Below, one piece after another: positions 15,990-25,794 of a stretch of DNA of 44,771 nt. Every line of letters starts with the position of its first letter. The first letter of the stretch is position 1. Origin of the DNA: Saprospiraceae bacterium (GTDB lineage: Bacteria > Bacteroidota > Bacteroidia > Chitinophagales > Saprospiraceae); assembly GCA_022841505.1 (NCBI GenBank), contig JALHRK010000011.1:1-44771 (forward strand). The letters are read 5' to 3'. A model generated the notes under the pieces. That model worked only from the letters and a program-made list of their open reading frames with translations. It made no database searches and was not told the DNA's origin. The position numbers and the translations under genes were made by a program.

Positions 15990-18920
15990 TCATGGCCAAA
16001 GCGCACTCATATCACCTACTCCAATAAACCCTGCCCAGAAAAAAGGGTGCGCCTCCTCATTTATCCGATTCTCGTAGTATTTTCTTTTTGCCTGTGTAAG
16101 TGCAGCATCTTTTGTCAGTTTTCCGTGCTTTAAGCCCGTATAAAAATCCACCATTAAATCTTTGCTGCCTTCATCGTCTACCTGCCAGAGTGTGGCAACA
16201 ATGCTTTTAGCTCCTGCCCAGGCAAAGGCCCGCGTCAGGGATATGACGCCTTCACCGCGTTGAAATTCGCCAATATTCGTCTCGCAGGCGCTAAGCACGA
16301 CCATATCTGCATTGAGTATCAGCCCATAAAGGTCGCGGACGAAAATACTGTCAATCCTTGCGGCGCCTTCCTCGTTATTCCAAAAAACAAGAAAACAATA
16401 TTCCCCGTTCTTATCCACAGCTTTGGCATGGGTGTCTAAGTGGAGGATTCTGTATGCTGGCGACAATTTCATAAATTGCTGTGTTGTAGCAGAATCTCTA
16501 AAATAGATATCCCCTTTCTGAAGCAGGCGCTTTATGGTATTCACTACTATTGCACTGTTTTCCAGGGTTTTGAATTCAGAAGATAAAGGACTACTTGTTT
16601 TGGTATTTGCAAGCGCTCTTCCGGAAAAAGGAGCAAAAGCTATCCACTCTTTTTGTGCAGGCGTTTCATGCAGTTTATTTTTCATTTCCTCCCACAAGGT
16701 AGCCGAATAGCAATAGCTGACTTTGTTGTTTTTTACAAGGTAGGGAAATAGGTGAAGCCGCCCCTTATCTAAACTCGACTTAGTCGGTTGTTTACTCAAC
16801 AACGCCTCAAAGGGAACATAATTAAGTATTCCATCGGGAAAAATGATAAGTTCCGGGGTGAGTTTATCCTTCACCGGTTCAATCAGCAGGTCAAACAGTT
16901 TAGCTCCTGCATTGACGTATTGCTCAACAGAATTTTCGTATAATTTCGGACTTTGCGCTGTTTTCGGCGCAGTGTGGTAGCCCGTCAAACCAAAACGCAA
17001 CTGTTTCACTAAAGTATCCAGTTTTTCGGCTTCGGCAATCTGAATATAGCCAAAGGTATCGGTACGTATCCAAAGTAAAAAAGCCAAGCTGTCGGAATGA
17101 AAATAGTTGAGCATTATTTGATTGCTATCCAATTGGTCGCGGCACGCTTGCGGCAACAAGGGCGCCTGGCCATAACGCAGCGCATAAATTTTCGGAAATT
17201 GTGCCTGTATGGTGTCCATCACTGCCCGAAGTTCTTTTTGTTTTGCAGAAAAGGCAAGCGAGTCGTTGGCTGAACCGGTTTCAGGCAATGGGTTTTGGAG
17301 ATTATAAATTTCCCTACGCAGGTCGTATTCTCTTTGGGCCAAATCTTCCGGGAAACCGGGAATGTCTATGAGTTTGTTTGCTCGCAACCGATCTGTCAGT
17401 AAAATTGACCGGGATTGTTCCATATACTGCCATGCCTTGTCGAAGTGAATGGCCTGCTTATCGCGTTCATAAAGCGCCAATCGTATTCGAATTGCCCATC
17501 CGGTTTGCGTATAATTCAAATCGGCCAATTGAATCTGCGAATTGCGATCCGTATACTGGCCTGCAATCCTTTGCTTCACCTGCATGGCGCTGTCAGTGTA
17601 TTGAGCAGCAACTTCCAAAGAAGCGTTGGGGCCACCTTGTTCCCAAAGTTGAAACTCCGTAGTTCCTTTATTGCCAAGCGCTTGTATCAGGTCAACAGAA
17701 GCCCCCATTTCGTCAGAGAATAACAGCAAAGTAGAATCAGCGACTCGTCTGGCAGCTTCGAGGTTGCCCATGAGTTCATAATTCCGGGTGAGTTGGTTGC
17801 CCGGAACAGCGATCACGCTATTGCCAGGCAAGTAAAACTGAAAGGCCGTAGTTTGGGCTTTCCGAAACCAGCGCTCCGCCGTTACAAAGTCCTTTTTTGC
17901 TTGCGCAATTACGCCCAATGATGTGTAACTGCTTACCAGAGCAGGATGCCCTCCGGAAAAATTGTACTGCAACATTTGAATCGTGCGCTGGTGCCATTTT
18001 TCGGCAAGCGCCCAATTTTTCATGCTTATAAAGTTGTTACCGACGTTGTTGTAGATGGTATAAAAAGAAGGATTAAGCGTGTCGCCCCGCATATACTGGA
18101 ACATAGATTCGTAAGCGCTATTGAAGAGCGTTGCAGCTTTTAAATAATCCTTCCTTACATTAGCAATAAGCCCCAAACCATCAAATGAAAGCGCTCTGGT
18201 ATCTTCTAAAGTCCCCGATTTGTATAAAATGTCTAATATTTGCGCATAATATAATTCGCTCTGGCCATAATCCCCCTGCTCAAATAACAATCCTGCCAGG
18301 TTAAGATAAGCAGAAGTAATCTGGGGTGAGGTATTGCCATAATAAGCCTTGTAGTAGTAAATGGCTTTCTGGTAACTCTTTGATGCTTCTGCCAGATTTC
18401 CTTGCTTGCTGTAAACGATTCCTAAATTATTGTACAAACGTGGCAAAGAAGATGGTTTTTTGTCGGCTATACCTTCCAATAAAGACCCGGCCAGGTTGTA
18501 GTAGTACAAGGCCTCGTCCAATTGCCATAAATCAGAATACAAAGAACCGAGTGCATTGTAAGTAACAATGAGTTGCAAATTACCCGGGCCGCCCCAGGCA
18601 ATTTTGGAACCAATACAAGCTTTCAGATGAAACTCAGCAGATTTATAATCGCCAAGACGAATTTTAATCACGCCATTCGTCTGGAGGGCATCGGCCGTGA
18701 GCGGATGTTTCATGCCCAGGCGAAGGTCGCTTTGTTTTACGGCAAGGTCTGCAATGTTAGCCGCCTGATCTAAGTAGCCGGAATCAATCTTTAAGGAAGC
18801 CAGTTTCAATAAACTATCTACATAAATACTATCCGTTGCTCGTTGGGATTGGCCATAAACCAAAGCCTGAAAACTAAACAAAAAAGAGATGATCCATAAT
18901 TTTTTTTTAATACAAAGCAT
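15990..18920 (-). CDS. TPR-CHAT caspase-like protease
   Basis: A 976-residue protein, the last gene of the long minus-strand block. A signal peptide (residues 1-23) suggests export. Residues 30-450 hold at least eight TPR units (for example L-G-I-V-Y-S-K-Q-G-N-L-A-E-A-S-K-S-Y-Q), followed by a helical stalk (450-620). The CHAT domain occupies about 640-976 with the catalytic dyad His831 (H-L-D-T-H-A) and Cys879 (V-V-L-S-A-C-E-T), both intact, and the usual A-F-A-W-A-G-A-K-S-I-V-A-T-L-W motif after the Cys. CHAT proteases are relatives of caspases and separase; some act in cell death and phage defence (Craspase, gasdermin-activating types), others have unknown targets. Here an extracytoplasmic location is predicted, which is unusual for defence roles. 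It starts 56 bases after the preceding lipoprotein gene. Confidence 0.88.
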   Translation of the reverse strand: MLCIKKKLWIISFLFSFQALVYGQSQRATDSIYVDSLLKLASLKIDSGYLDQAANIADLAVKQSDLRLGMKHPLTADALQTNGVIKIRLGDYKSAEFHLKACIGSKIAWGGPGNLQLIVTYNALGSLYSDLWQLDEALYYYNLAGSLLEGIADKKPSSLPRLYNNLGIVYSKQGNLAEASKSYQKAIYYYKAYYGNTSPQITSAYLNLAGLLFEQGDYGQSELYYAQILDILYKSGTLEDTRALSFDGLGLIANVRKDYLKAATLFNSAYESMFQYMRGDTLNPSFYTIYNNVGNNFISMKNWALAEKWHQRTIQMLQYNFSGGHPALVSSYTSLGVIAQAKKDFVTAERWFRKAQTTAFQFYLPGNSVIAVPGNQLTRNYELMGNLEAARRVADSTLLLFSDEMGASVDLIQALGNKGTTEFQLWEQGGPNASLEVAAQYTDSAMQVKQRIAGQYTDRNSQIQLADLNYTQTGWAIRIRLALYERDKQAIHFDKAWQYMEQSRSILLTDRLRANKLIDIPGFPEDLAQREYDLRREIYNLQNPLPETGSANDSLAFSAKQKELRAVMDTIQAQFPKIYALRYGQAPLLPQACRDQLDSNQIMLNYFHSDSLAFLLWIRTDTFGYIQIAEAEKLDTLVKQLRFGLTGYHTAPKTAQSPKLYENSVEQYVNAGAKLFDLLIEPVKDKLTPELIIFPDGILNYVPFEALLSKQPTKSSLDKGRLHLFPYLVKNNKVSYCYSATLWEEMKNKLHETPAQKEWIAFAPFSGRALANTKTSSPLSSEFKTLENSAIVVNTIKRLLQKGDIYFRDSATTQQFMKLSPAYRILHLDTHAKAVDKNGEYCFLVFWNNEEGAARIDSIFVRDLYGLILNADMVVLSACETNIGEFQRGEGVISLTRAFAWAGAKSIVATLWQVDDEGSKDLMVDFYTGLKHGKLTKDAALTQAKRKYYENRINEEAHPFFWAGFIGVGDMSALWP

Positions 18921-18976
18921 ACTATTTGTGTTTTGAATGATCTGTTTATCTATTATATATCATGAAGGCACGCAAA

Positions 18977-19438
18977 TTAATGAATATTTTCACTTTCATT
19001 AAGTTGAATTTCCAGTGCGTCGAAATCATCGCTATAGACAGCGTTTTTGCGGCAGGCATTCCAGCAGGGGCTTTCCGGGGTAAACTCGCTGAGTTTGGAG
19101 AAGTCGTTGTTATTTTGTTTGGCATACTCCACCCCTTCCCGGTAGCGCGCTAATATTTGATCGCAACTGAGTTTGCACAGCGGGTCGTTTCCGACCTGTT
19201 CTTCGACAATATTTTCGCGGGTTTCCTGAATTTTGCGGGCTTTCTCCGTGTCGGGGTGGGTAGGCGCTACAGGAGCTGATTCGTGCGTAACGGGGGGAGG
19301 GGAAAGCGCTGCCAAAAGACTATCCACATTGGGCCGGACAGCCCTTTGTTCAGCTTGATCTGTGCGGCAAGCCGTAAAAAAAAGCAACCCAATGAAAATG
19401 GCGCTCGGGAGCGGCGGTAAAGTGTATGTGTTGCACAT
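18977..19438 (-). CDS. small cysteine-containing lipoprotein of unknown function
   Basis: A 153-residue lipoprotein. The signal sequence ends with the lipobox F-F-T-A-C at residues 20-24. The mature part has a proline-rich stretch (44-65), then a helical C-terminal part with four Cys (P-L-C-K-L-S-C-D-Q, and S-P-C-W-N-A-C-R) that could form disulfides. I do not recognise the family. It lies between the ABC permease gene (24 bases) and the CHAT gene (56 bases), so it is probably an envelope partner of one of them. Confidence 0.7.
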   Translation of the reverse strand: MCNTYTLPPLPSAIFIGLLFFTACRTDQAEQRAVRPNVDSLLAALSPPPVTHESAPVAPTHPDTEKARKIQETRENIVEEQVGNDPLCKLSCDQILARYREGVEYAKQNNNDFSKLSEFTPESPCWNACRKNAVYSDDFDALEIQLNESENIH

Positions 19439-19462
19439 GATTTTTTATTTTGAACATTTCAT

Positions 19463-20983
19463 TTATCGCCCGTAAATTAAATTTCCGGGAGTATCCGAAA
19501 GCAATCGTTCTACTGCTGCCCCTGACAGGATCAGGCAGGCCAAAGCCGCAAAAACGATTGCTCCCGGAATGACCCAATGGAAAAATAAAAAGTGAGGATA
19601 TGCAGGCTTGCATACCGCGTCAGCTATACCAACAAGCAAGCACCCTAAGCCTGCATGAATCACTGCCCGAAACAGGAAAACGGCAATGATGCGGGTATAG
19701 GCTTTTTTCAGAAAATAATCGCTGAGGCCAAATGCTTTGCAAGTACCCAGATCGGGTTTGATTTTTTCTAAATGAGTTCTCAGTAAACTACTAACAAACA
19801 ACACAATAGAAACTATGCTAAAAACGAACAAAACCATCGAAATAACCAAAGTGAGCCGCGCCACGATAGCGAAATTTTCTTTGGACTCAATCTGATCCAT
19901 GCTGATTTCAATGCCGTAGCGTTGCAATAGCCAGTTTTTAAAATCCCGAACGCGATTAAGTTCCTCAAATTGAAAGGCATAGTAATAAGGCGAAGGCAAA
20001 TCATAAAATTGATCGTTGCAGTACACAGGAGTGATCGGTAAAAAGTGGCCTTTTAGGTCGCCTCCGCCTTGTTGCCATTTATACAATAAGGTATCGGGAA
20101 CATGGAATTCCGATAAAATGAGATCGTACTGAAACCCGGGCCTGTTTGCCTGAATATTGAAAGCGGACTGCTGTACATGGTTGAGCGGCAAGGCAGGCCA
20201 GCCCTGTCTCACAAGGTTTTCTACTTCTTCCGGATTGCCGTTATCGCTCCGGATGCTCCATACATTTACAGCACTCCCCAATTTCAAAAAACCAGTTTGA
20301 TCGAAAGGTTCGGTCAACATCCGGAACAACACAGGAGAAGCGGCAAAATCGCACAAATCCGGCAGCGCTTCCACGACGGCCACTATAGCTAACCATACCG
20401 TATTGTTGTCTATTTGTAATGGCACTTTTAATTGGCGCGCAGCCGGCGCATACCCCAAAGACTCCAATGCCTTTCGGGTAATGATGATGCCACAGTTATC
20501 GAAATCAGCAACGGGATCATTGCTGTGTGAAGCCACTAAGTTGCCTGTGGCAGGATCGAGAATTTTGAGCAACAAATCGCTACCGGCTTCAATACTGCGT
20601 CCTTTCCGGTAGAATAATTGTGCCGTCTCATACTCCAAAAACAATTCCTGCCACACTACGTAGGGTTCTGTTCCCACTAATTTAAAGCTGTCGCGAAAAA
20701 AAGGCCGGTCAAGCGATTGCCGGATGTCCTGCAATTGTGCATCCGTTACGGCTGGGCCAAGCGGCAGGTTCACCCAATTGGTGAATGGATCGTTCATCCG
20801 TTGCTCCAATTTTTGCCGGCTGCCCATTGCAAAAGCAAGCGCCAGCAACGTAAGGAAAAAGATGGCGCTTAAAGTCCAGGTACCGGTACCCGATTGACGC
20901 GCCAATGCTGAATATTCGCGCTGCATGAATAAGCGTTCCAATCCATCGTTTCCGGCAGGGTATATTACCAGGCGTTTAAACAT
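19463..20983 (-). CDS. ABC transporter permease, FtsX/MacB-like
   Basis: A 506-residue inner-membrane permease. The frame is open 36 codons further up inside the ATPase gene, but ATG 20983 is preferred: it overlaps the ATPase stop by 8 bases (ATGTTTAA), a typical coupling overlap. The topology is that of FtsX/LolC/MacB permeases: one membrane helix near residues 36-53, a large periplasmic domain (about 60-370), then three C-terminal helices (about 373-395, 420-455 and 465-490). Such permeases do not usually move a substrate through the membrane; they transmit ATPase-driven motion to the periplasm, for lipoprotein release, efflux pumping or cell-wall hydrolase activation. With the preceding ATPase it forms one transporter. 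The sequence is divergent, so the exact subfamily is open. Confidence 0.78.
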   Translation of the reverse strand: MFKRLVIYPAGNDGLERLFMQREYSALARQSGTGTWTLSAIFFLTLLALAFAMGSRQKLEQRMNDPFTNWVNLPLGPAVTDAQLQDIRQSLDRPFFRDSFKLVGTEPYVVWQELFLEYETAQLFYRKGRSIEAGSDLLLKILDPATGNLVASHSNDPVADFDNCGIIITRKALESLGYAPAARQLKVPLQIDNNTVWLAIVAVVEALPDLCDFAASPVLFRMLTEPFDQTGFLKLGSAVNVWSIRSDNGNPEEVENLVRQGWPALPLNHVQQSAFNIQANRPGFQYDLILSEFHVPDTLLYKWQQGGGDLKGHFLPITPVYCNDQFYDLPSPYYYAFQFEELNRVRDFKNWLLQRYGIEISMDQIESKENFAIVARLTLVISMVLFVFSIVSIVLFVSSLLRTHLEKIKPDLGTCKAFGLSDYFLKKAYTRIIAVFLFRAVIHAGLGCLLVGIADAVCKPAYPHFLFFHWVIPGAIVFAALACLILSGAAVERLLSDTPGNLIYGR

Positions 20984-21824
20984 ATCCTTCCGTTTTTTGG
21001 GGGGATAGCAGGGTATTGACAAATTGAGCAGGCGCCCCGAGTATTTGATCGCGGTGATCTGTCCACCCTTCGGGCGTGCGATGCAGCACATATTCAGGCA
21101 ATAACTGCCCGCAGCCCTGACCCGGTTTCGGCGTCAAAATGAGTAGCTGGTCTGCAAAACTAAAAGCCAACTCCACATCGTGGGTGACAATAATAGCCGT
21201 ACGGGAACTTTCCTTCAGAGACAATTGCAAAACCTGCATGAGCCGAATGGCTGTGGCGCGATCCAGATTTCCGGTTGGCTCATCGCCAAAAAGTACTTCA
21301 AAATCTGTAGTGATTGCTCTTACAAAAGCGACCCGCTGCCGTTGCCCGCCCGACAAGTGCATAGTTGGGCGGTCGAAAAGCGCCTCGTCTAATTGCAGGG
21401 CTTGCATCGTTACCGTTACTTCTTTTCTGGCTACGGCCAATGATTGCCCGCCGATCAGCTTGCTGATGCACATGTTTTCTCCTGCCGTAAAATTGGGCAT
21501 CAGGTTGGTTTGCTGAAAAATAAAGCTGTAATACTGATTCCGGAAACTGGATAAAAAAGCATTGCCAATTTGCCAGGCGCCACTTAATTCAATCGGGGAC
21601 GCACCTCCATCCGGAAAAAACCGCACGGACGTATCGGCGCCGGGCAAAATGGTGTCATTCATCAATCCCAATGCTTCAATGAAAGTACTTTTACCAATCC
21701 CGGAAGCGCCAAGCATACAGGTGATGCGCCCGCGATACAAATCTAAGTGAGGGATAGACAGCACCGTGTTCCCTTTGCCATACGAGCAATGCATATTCCG
21801 TATCTCAAAAAGGAGTGGATTCAT
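20976..21824 (-). CDS. ABC transporter ATP-binding protein, LolD/MacB/FtsE-like
   Basis: A 282-residue cytoplasmic ATPase. All nucleotide-binding motifs are present: Walker A G-A-S-G-I-G-K-S-T at 39-47, Q-loop F-Q-Q-T-N near 103-107, signature L-S-G-G-Q at 157-161, Walker B ending D-E-P-T-G-N-L-D at 181-188, and the switch His at 215. The D-E-P-T-G-N-L-D form is characteristic of the LolD/MacB/FtsE group, which agrees with the FtsX-like permease encoded next. It starts 4 bases after the TssR-like gene and overlaps the permease gene by 8 bases, so all three are probably translated from one message. Confidence 0.92.
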   Translation of the reverse strand: MNPLLFEIRNMHCSYGKGNTVLSIPHLDLYRGRITCMLGASGIGKSTFIEALGLMNDTILPGADTSVRFFPDGGASPIELSGAWQIGNAFLSSFRNQYYSFIFQQTNLMPNFTAGENMCISKLIGGQSLAVARKEVTVTMQALQLDEALFDRPTMHLSGGQRQRVAFVRAITTDFEVLFGDEPTGNLDRATAIRLMQVLQLSLKESSRTAIIVTHDVELAFSFADQLLILTPKPGQGCGQLLPEYVLHRTPEGWTDHRDQILGAPAQFVNTLLSPQKTEGYV

Positions 21825-21828
21825 AGCA

Positions 21829-24366
21829 TCAAAGCGTATAAGCTACAGGAATCCAAAAATAAAGCCCGTTTCCGGTGTGGTAGCTAAATTCGTAATTGCG
21901 GCCTTGCTTGTAAATACTTTGAAGCACTTCGAAATTATGAAGAATCCGATCTGCCAATTCCCGAATTTTTGCATCTGGTATTTTGCGTTTGTTCTTCAAA
22001 TCTCCAATAAAAAAATCCGAAATCCCGGCACCGGGCGACAAACCCTCCTTCCCCAAGCCTTCCATACGCGAGCGCAACTCGTCCATTGAAATATGCTGCG
22101 CATCTGCCGCTTCGAGCGCAGAGTCGCCTGTAAACTGGCGCAACAATTCAATCAAAGCATTATAGAGCAGGTCGCGTTGCTGGTCGGGAGAACCATTGGA
22201 AGCATTGGCTAAGCTGCGGAGGGTTTTAATATAATCGCGTAGGTCATTTTCGGGCATAAAAAGCACATAAGAAAAAGCCTCATGCCGGGCGCCACTTATC
22301 ACACGCGGTACAAAAACCTCGGCATAGAGTTTGTATTTGTTTTTGACTAAGTTTTGAAGGTCTACATCCGTAAATGCGCCGGATTTGCTGTTAGCAAGCA
22401 TTTGTAAAACTGAAGCCATAGCTGCCGGGGTGAATGCGCCCATGCTGACGTCTCCGATCGGGCTGCCCATATCCACTATCCGGGAGACCATCTTCCACAA
22501 ATCCTCGGTTTGGGTTTGAACATTTTTGCAAAGCGAGGTCAGTTGTTTTTCAATTTCATTTGCGGTGAATGCAGTTCCTTTTGCCGGCCTGCTCAAATTG
22601 CCAACGGTGGCGCCGCCTGTAACGACTTGAGCCTTTTCTTGTTCTTCTCCTTTGATTTCCGGATTGGCCAATTTGACTTCCGGCACCAATTTGGGGAGCC
22701 CCGAAACCCGGCGATACTGGCAATTGGCATTATTCAAAATAAGGTAACGAAGTTGAGAAATGAAGCGATTGCCGGATAGTTTTCCGTTATTTTGGTATTG
22801 CAAGCCAATCAGATGGATGTCTAATTCGCAGATTTTATCTACCAGTGCTTCCGGATCCACCCGGGTTTTGTTTTTTTCTTTATCTGCCTGGCTTTTGCGC
22901 AGGGCGTCGGCGCTGTAATCGCCATGATTACCAATAAGGATGATGATGTTGGTATCGCCTTTCCGAAATTGCGCGCCAAGAATGCCCTGATGAAGGCCGT
23001 AGTACATGGCGGTGTAGTCATCGTTGTCGTGCCATCGGGCGAATTCAAGTTGATCCAAAAACAGGACAGCAGCATCTGTGCCGGGCCTGAGCGGCTGAAT
23101 CTCAAACAGCTTTTTTGCTTTTTCTTCCGGGGTGTCGCGGTAAGCGGCTACCCCAAAATTCAGGTTTTTTACATCAGGTAACTTGGTGCGAATGCCTTGT
23201 ATGGCTTCCTTCAGGGCTTGCCGGCAAGCTTTCATTTCAAGGGTTGCCTCTACCACAAAAAGGATATTGAAATTGTCGCGCCCCGTTTCGTTTTGCTGCA
23301 AAAGCCCCAGCATACCGGAATAGTTAATTTCGCCGATTTTATCCTGCATTTTGCCTGCGTCGCGCACCAGGATATCTCCGATAACCCCGGTGCGGTAATA
23401 CCTGTCTGCATTGTACAACATGGGAAAGCGAACCACCCCGCCTTTGTAGCGCCGGGGATTGCTTTGAGCAAGCTGATTGGGCGGAATAATTACCGGGTCG
23501 TTGGCCCAAAAAAGCCCGCTGCGCTGGGCAACCCCGTCAAGGGAGTGCGTTTTGGCGCTTTCTTCGCTGGAGTAGGCAGCTACCTGAAGATGCCTGTTGT
23601 TTTTGCGTTCCAGAAAGGCCGCCTCTTCAAAATTAGGCTCCAGCGCTATACGCGTGTTCCATTCCGCAACCCGGTTTTGGCGCACCCACCCCACAATAGA
23701 TTCGGCAGCTTGTCGCGGATTATCCGGATTCAACGCAGCGTCTTTGGCTAATAAATAACGGTTGTTGACCATCTTAAGAATGAAATAAAATTCATAGATC
23801 GTTTTTTCGCCGATGGTCGTCTCTTTGGCTGGGCTGTTGTAGATTTTGACCAATTCTTTTCGCGACCCCTCCCTGATGATTGCTTCTATATCGCCTACTT
23901 TGTTCAGCAGGAACGCCTTTTTGTGAATACCTGTTACTTCATCGCGCAGTCCGCCGGGCCAAAGTAACACATCTCCCAGCCGCACCCAGCCATAGTTCTG
24001 ATAGCTGCCTTTTTCAATTTCCCTGCCCTTTTTCAGGGTAGCTTTTCCGATTTGTATCCAGCCTTTTTTCATGTCGGTCACGTAGAAAAAATCTCGAAAA
24101 TTGAGTTTCCGGAAAGTTCCCTCGCCTAAAGGCTGCTGGTACGTGATAGTTTGATCGTTGTCGGCAAATACCACCCAGGGTGTTTTGGAAGTGGAATTTA
24201 TTCTCTGAAGTGCTTTAAGCAAACGTTCTTCGTCCAACAGCCTGGTATCAGGACGTTCAAGTGCATCTGGCAAGGGCATCACCCTCGTTTGTTCATTCAC
24301 ATATGGAGTTTTCCAAATAAACGCCATGTTCAGTAGAATAAAACCTGCAAGACAATATTTCCACAT
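21829..24366 (-). CDS. large exported vWA protein resembling T6SS TssR
   Basis: An 845-residue protein with an N-terminal membrane helix or signal peptide (residues 4-18). Two SH3-like segments follow, both marked by a G-W-V or G-W-I strand (about 60-135 and 165-230). A von Willebrand A-like domain covers about 365-540: hydrophobic strand N-I-L-F-V-V, then the metal site position, later T-N-I-I-I-L-I-G-N-H-G-D. The metal site is degenerate: the usual D-x-S-x-S is E373-A-T-L-E377, so divalent-ion binding may be lost. The C-terminal 300 residues are mostly helical. Overall order (SH3-like, G-W-V-x-x-x-D-V-L-L-W, vWA) recalls TssR of Bacteroidota type VI secretion systems, from memory only. No tube or sheath gene is near. 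It lies 6 bases after a barrel gene and 4 before the ABC ATPase. Confidence 0.6.
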   Translation of the reverse strand: MWKYCLAGFILLNMAFIWKTPYVNEQTRVMPLPDALERPDTRLLDEERLLKALQRINSTSKTPWVVFADNDQTITYQQPLGEGTFRKLNFRDFFYVTDMKKGWIQIGKATLKKGREIEKGSYQNYGWVRLGDVLLWPGGLRDEVTGIHKKAFLLNKVGDIEAIIREGSRKELVKIYNSPAKETTIGEKTIYEFYFILKMVNNRYLLAKDAALNPDNPRQAAESIVGWVRQNRVAEWNTRIALEPNFEEAAFLERKNNRHLQVAAYSSEESAKTHSLDGVAQRSGLFWANDPVIIPPNQLAQSNPRRYKGGVVRFPMLYNADRYYRTGVIGDILVRDAGKMQDKIGEINYSGMLGLLQQNETGRDNFNILFVVEATLEMKACRQALKEAIQGIRTKLPDVKNLNFGVAAYRDTPEEKAKKLFEIQPLRPGTDAAVLFLDQLEFARWHDNDDYTAMYYGLHQGILGAQFRKGDTNIIILIGNHGDYSADALRKSQADKEKNKTRVDPEALVDKICELDIHLIGLQYQNNGKLSGNRFISQLRYLILNNANCQYRRVSGLPKLVPEVKLANPEIKGEEQEKAQVVTGGATVGNLSRPAKGTAFTANEIEKQLTSLCKNVQTQTEDLWKMVSRIVDMGSPIGDVSMGAFTPAAMASVLQMLANSKSGAFTDVDLQNLVKNKYKLYAEVFVPRVISGARHEAFSYVLFMPENDLRDYIKTLRSLANASNGSPDQQRDLLYNALIELLRQFTGDSALEAADAQHISMDELRSRMEGLGKEGLSPGAGISDFFIGDLKNKRKIPDAKIRELADRILHNFEVLQSIYKQGRNYEFSYHTGNGLYFWIPVAYTL

Positions 24367-24372
24367 GATTGC

Positions 24373-25761
24373 TTAAATTTTATAAATGAGACCTAATTGA
24401 ATGCCCCACTTGTTGAGGCGCATTTCTTTGAGGTAGGTGTCGAAAAAGGTGTTTTGGGGGTTCGAGATTTCTTCCGGTATATTTATATCGCTGAGAAAAT
24501 CGATGACAGTGCCTTCTTTTTTTGCCTGGTAAGCGCTAACCAAGCCCAAACCTGCCTCCACCGACAGTTCTGCAGACAGCTGGTCATTGATTGCATATTG
24601 CGCCCCCGCTCCGAAATAAAGCGAGGTTATTGCAGGATTGACTTTGAGCACTTCTTTTCCCTTTAAATCCAACTTTATCCGGTGTGGTTGTGGATTTGGA
24701 ATCGAATCGTTTAATATCCATTCCCGATAAGCGCCCCACCGGTGGGGATTAATGAACATGCTGAAACCTGCATGCCCACGTATGGACAGGCCGCTATTTT
24801 GCCACAGATTAGCGTAGAGGGCAAGGGTCGGTTCCAAACCTTGCAGGGTGGTCGTTTCTTCCCAATTTAGTTTAATGGTGGTTGCATCGCATTCGATTAC
24901 CTCACCGTTTGGATCCAGACAATGCCTTTCCCCACTAATCCCTGTTCGATAGGAGGCGAACTGAATCCCCAGACCCACCTGCAACTTTCGCTTCTCCCAA
25001 AAAGTAAAGCGCAATTGCGCGCCGTAAGCAGCGTGTTGTGCATTATCAGGTATGAGGTTGAAATGTCGAGTCAGTTGTTCTGCATCATTGCGTTCAAGAC
25101 CATACCACAAACCGCCGAACCGTGCCAGGGCCACGACCGACCAGGGACTGCCAGTGTTTGTCGGGGTAATAGATTTGCCAGCACATGTAGCGCCCCGGAT
25201 GTTGATCAGTTCTGTTTTATCGGGTTGCCCCTGCGCTATATCATATTCCAAAACAAGGCTGAAACAACGCCCCGGGGCGGGATAGGATACGAGGCGATTG
25301 CGGCTGTCCAATGCCTGATTCAATGTTTTATCCACGCCCACCTGTATATGGTAATATCCGCCTGCATCGAAACTGACCGAAAAAATCCTGGCGCGGTCAA
25401 GCTGATGGACTACCCCTACATCGCCTGCCAGGTTAAAAATGCGGCTAACGTAATCTGCATAGTTGACCATAACAGGCTCCGCAGCCATGTCGTCATAGAC
25501 CTTTGCATTGAACCCGAAAAGCGCTTTAAAAGCTTTTACCGATTGTCCGCTCACCTTGCCGGTACGTTCATCCCGAAGGCTGGCTAAACGGGCATATTCC
25601 TGGTAAGCCTGATTGATCGTCTCGTAAATCCGGGGCAGTACCGCAGCATCCACCCCGGCATCTATGCGTACCTGTGTGAAGTCTAATGATTGAGAAAACA
25701 AGGACTGCCTGCACAGTACTGAACTCAAGACGATGCAAAGAAAAAAAAGCTGACGTGCCAT
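24373..25761 (-). CDS. outer-membrane beta-barrel protein with periplasmic N-terminal domain
   Basis: A 462-residue exported protein with signal peptide (1-23). Residues 25-130 are helical, perhaps a periplasmic docking domain. From about 130 the sequence alternates hydrophobic and polar residues with many aromatic ends, as in beta-barrels, and finishes with G-I-Q-L-G-L-I-Y-K-I, a typical outer-membrane C-terminus. I do not know the family. It sits between the membrane kinase gene (33 bases) and the TssR-like gene (6 bases), so it is likely the outer-membrane part of the same machine. Confidence 0.65.
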   Translation of the reverse strand: MARQLFFLCIVLSSVLCRQSLFSQSLDFTQVRIDAGVDAAVLPRIYETINQAYQEYARLASLRDERTGKVSGQSVKAFKALFGFNAKVYDDMAAEPVMVNYADYVSRIFNLAGDVGVVHQLDRARIFSVSFDAGGYYHIQVGVDKTLNQALDSRNRLVSYPAPGRCFSLVLEYDIAQGQPDKTELINIRGATCAGKSITPTNTGSPWSVVALARFGGLWYGLERNDAEQLTRHFNLIPDNAQHAAYGAQLRFTFWEKRKLQVGLGIQFASYRTGISGERHCLDPNGEVIECDATTIKLNWEETTTLQGLEPTLALYANLWQNSGLSIRGHAGFSMFINPHRWGAYREWILNDSIPNPQPHRIKLDLKGKEVLKVNPAITSLYFGAGAQYAINDQLSAELSVEAGLGLVSAYQAKKEGTVIDFLSDINIPEEISNPQNTFFDTYLKEMRLNKWGIQLGLIYKI

Positions 25762-25794
25762 AGACTTTTCTTTTTGGTGTGGATCATGATGGTT

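Noticed and set aside
20984-21091. Longer start for the ABC permease
   Set aside because: The extra 36 codons lie wholly within the ATPase gene and lack membrane or family character; the ATG at 20983 gives the usual coupling overlap.
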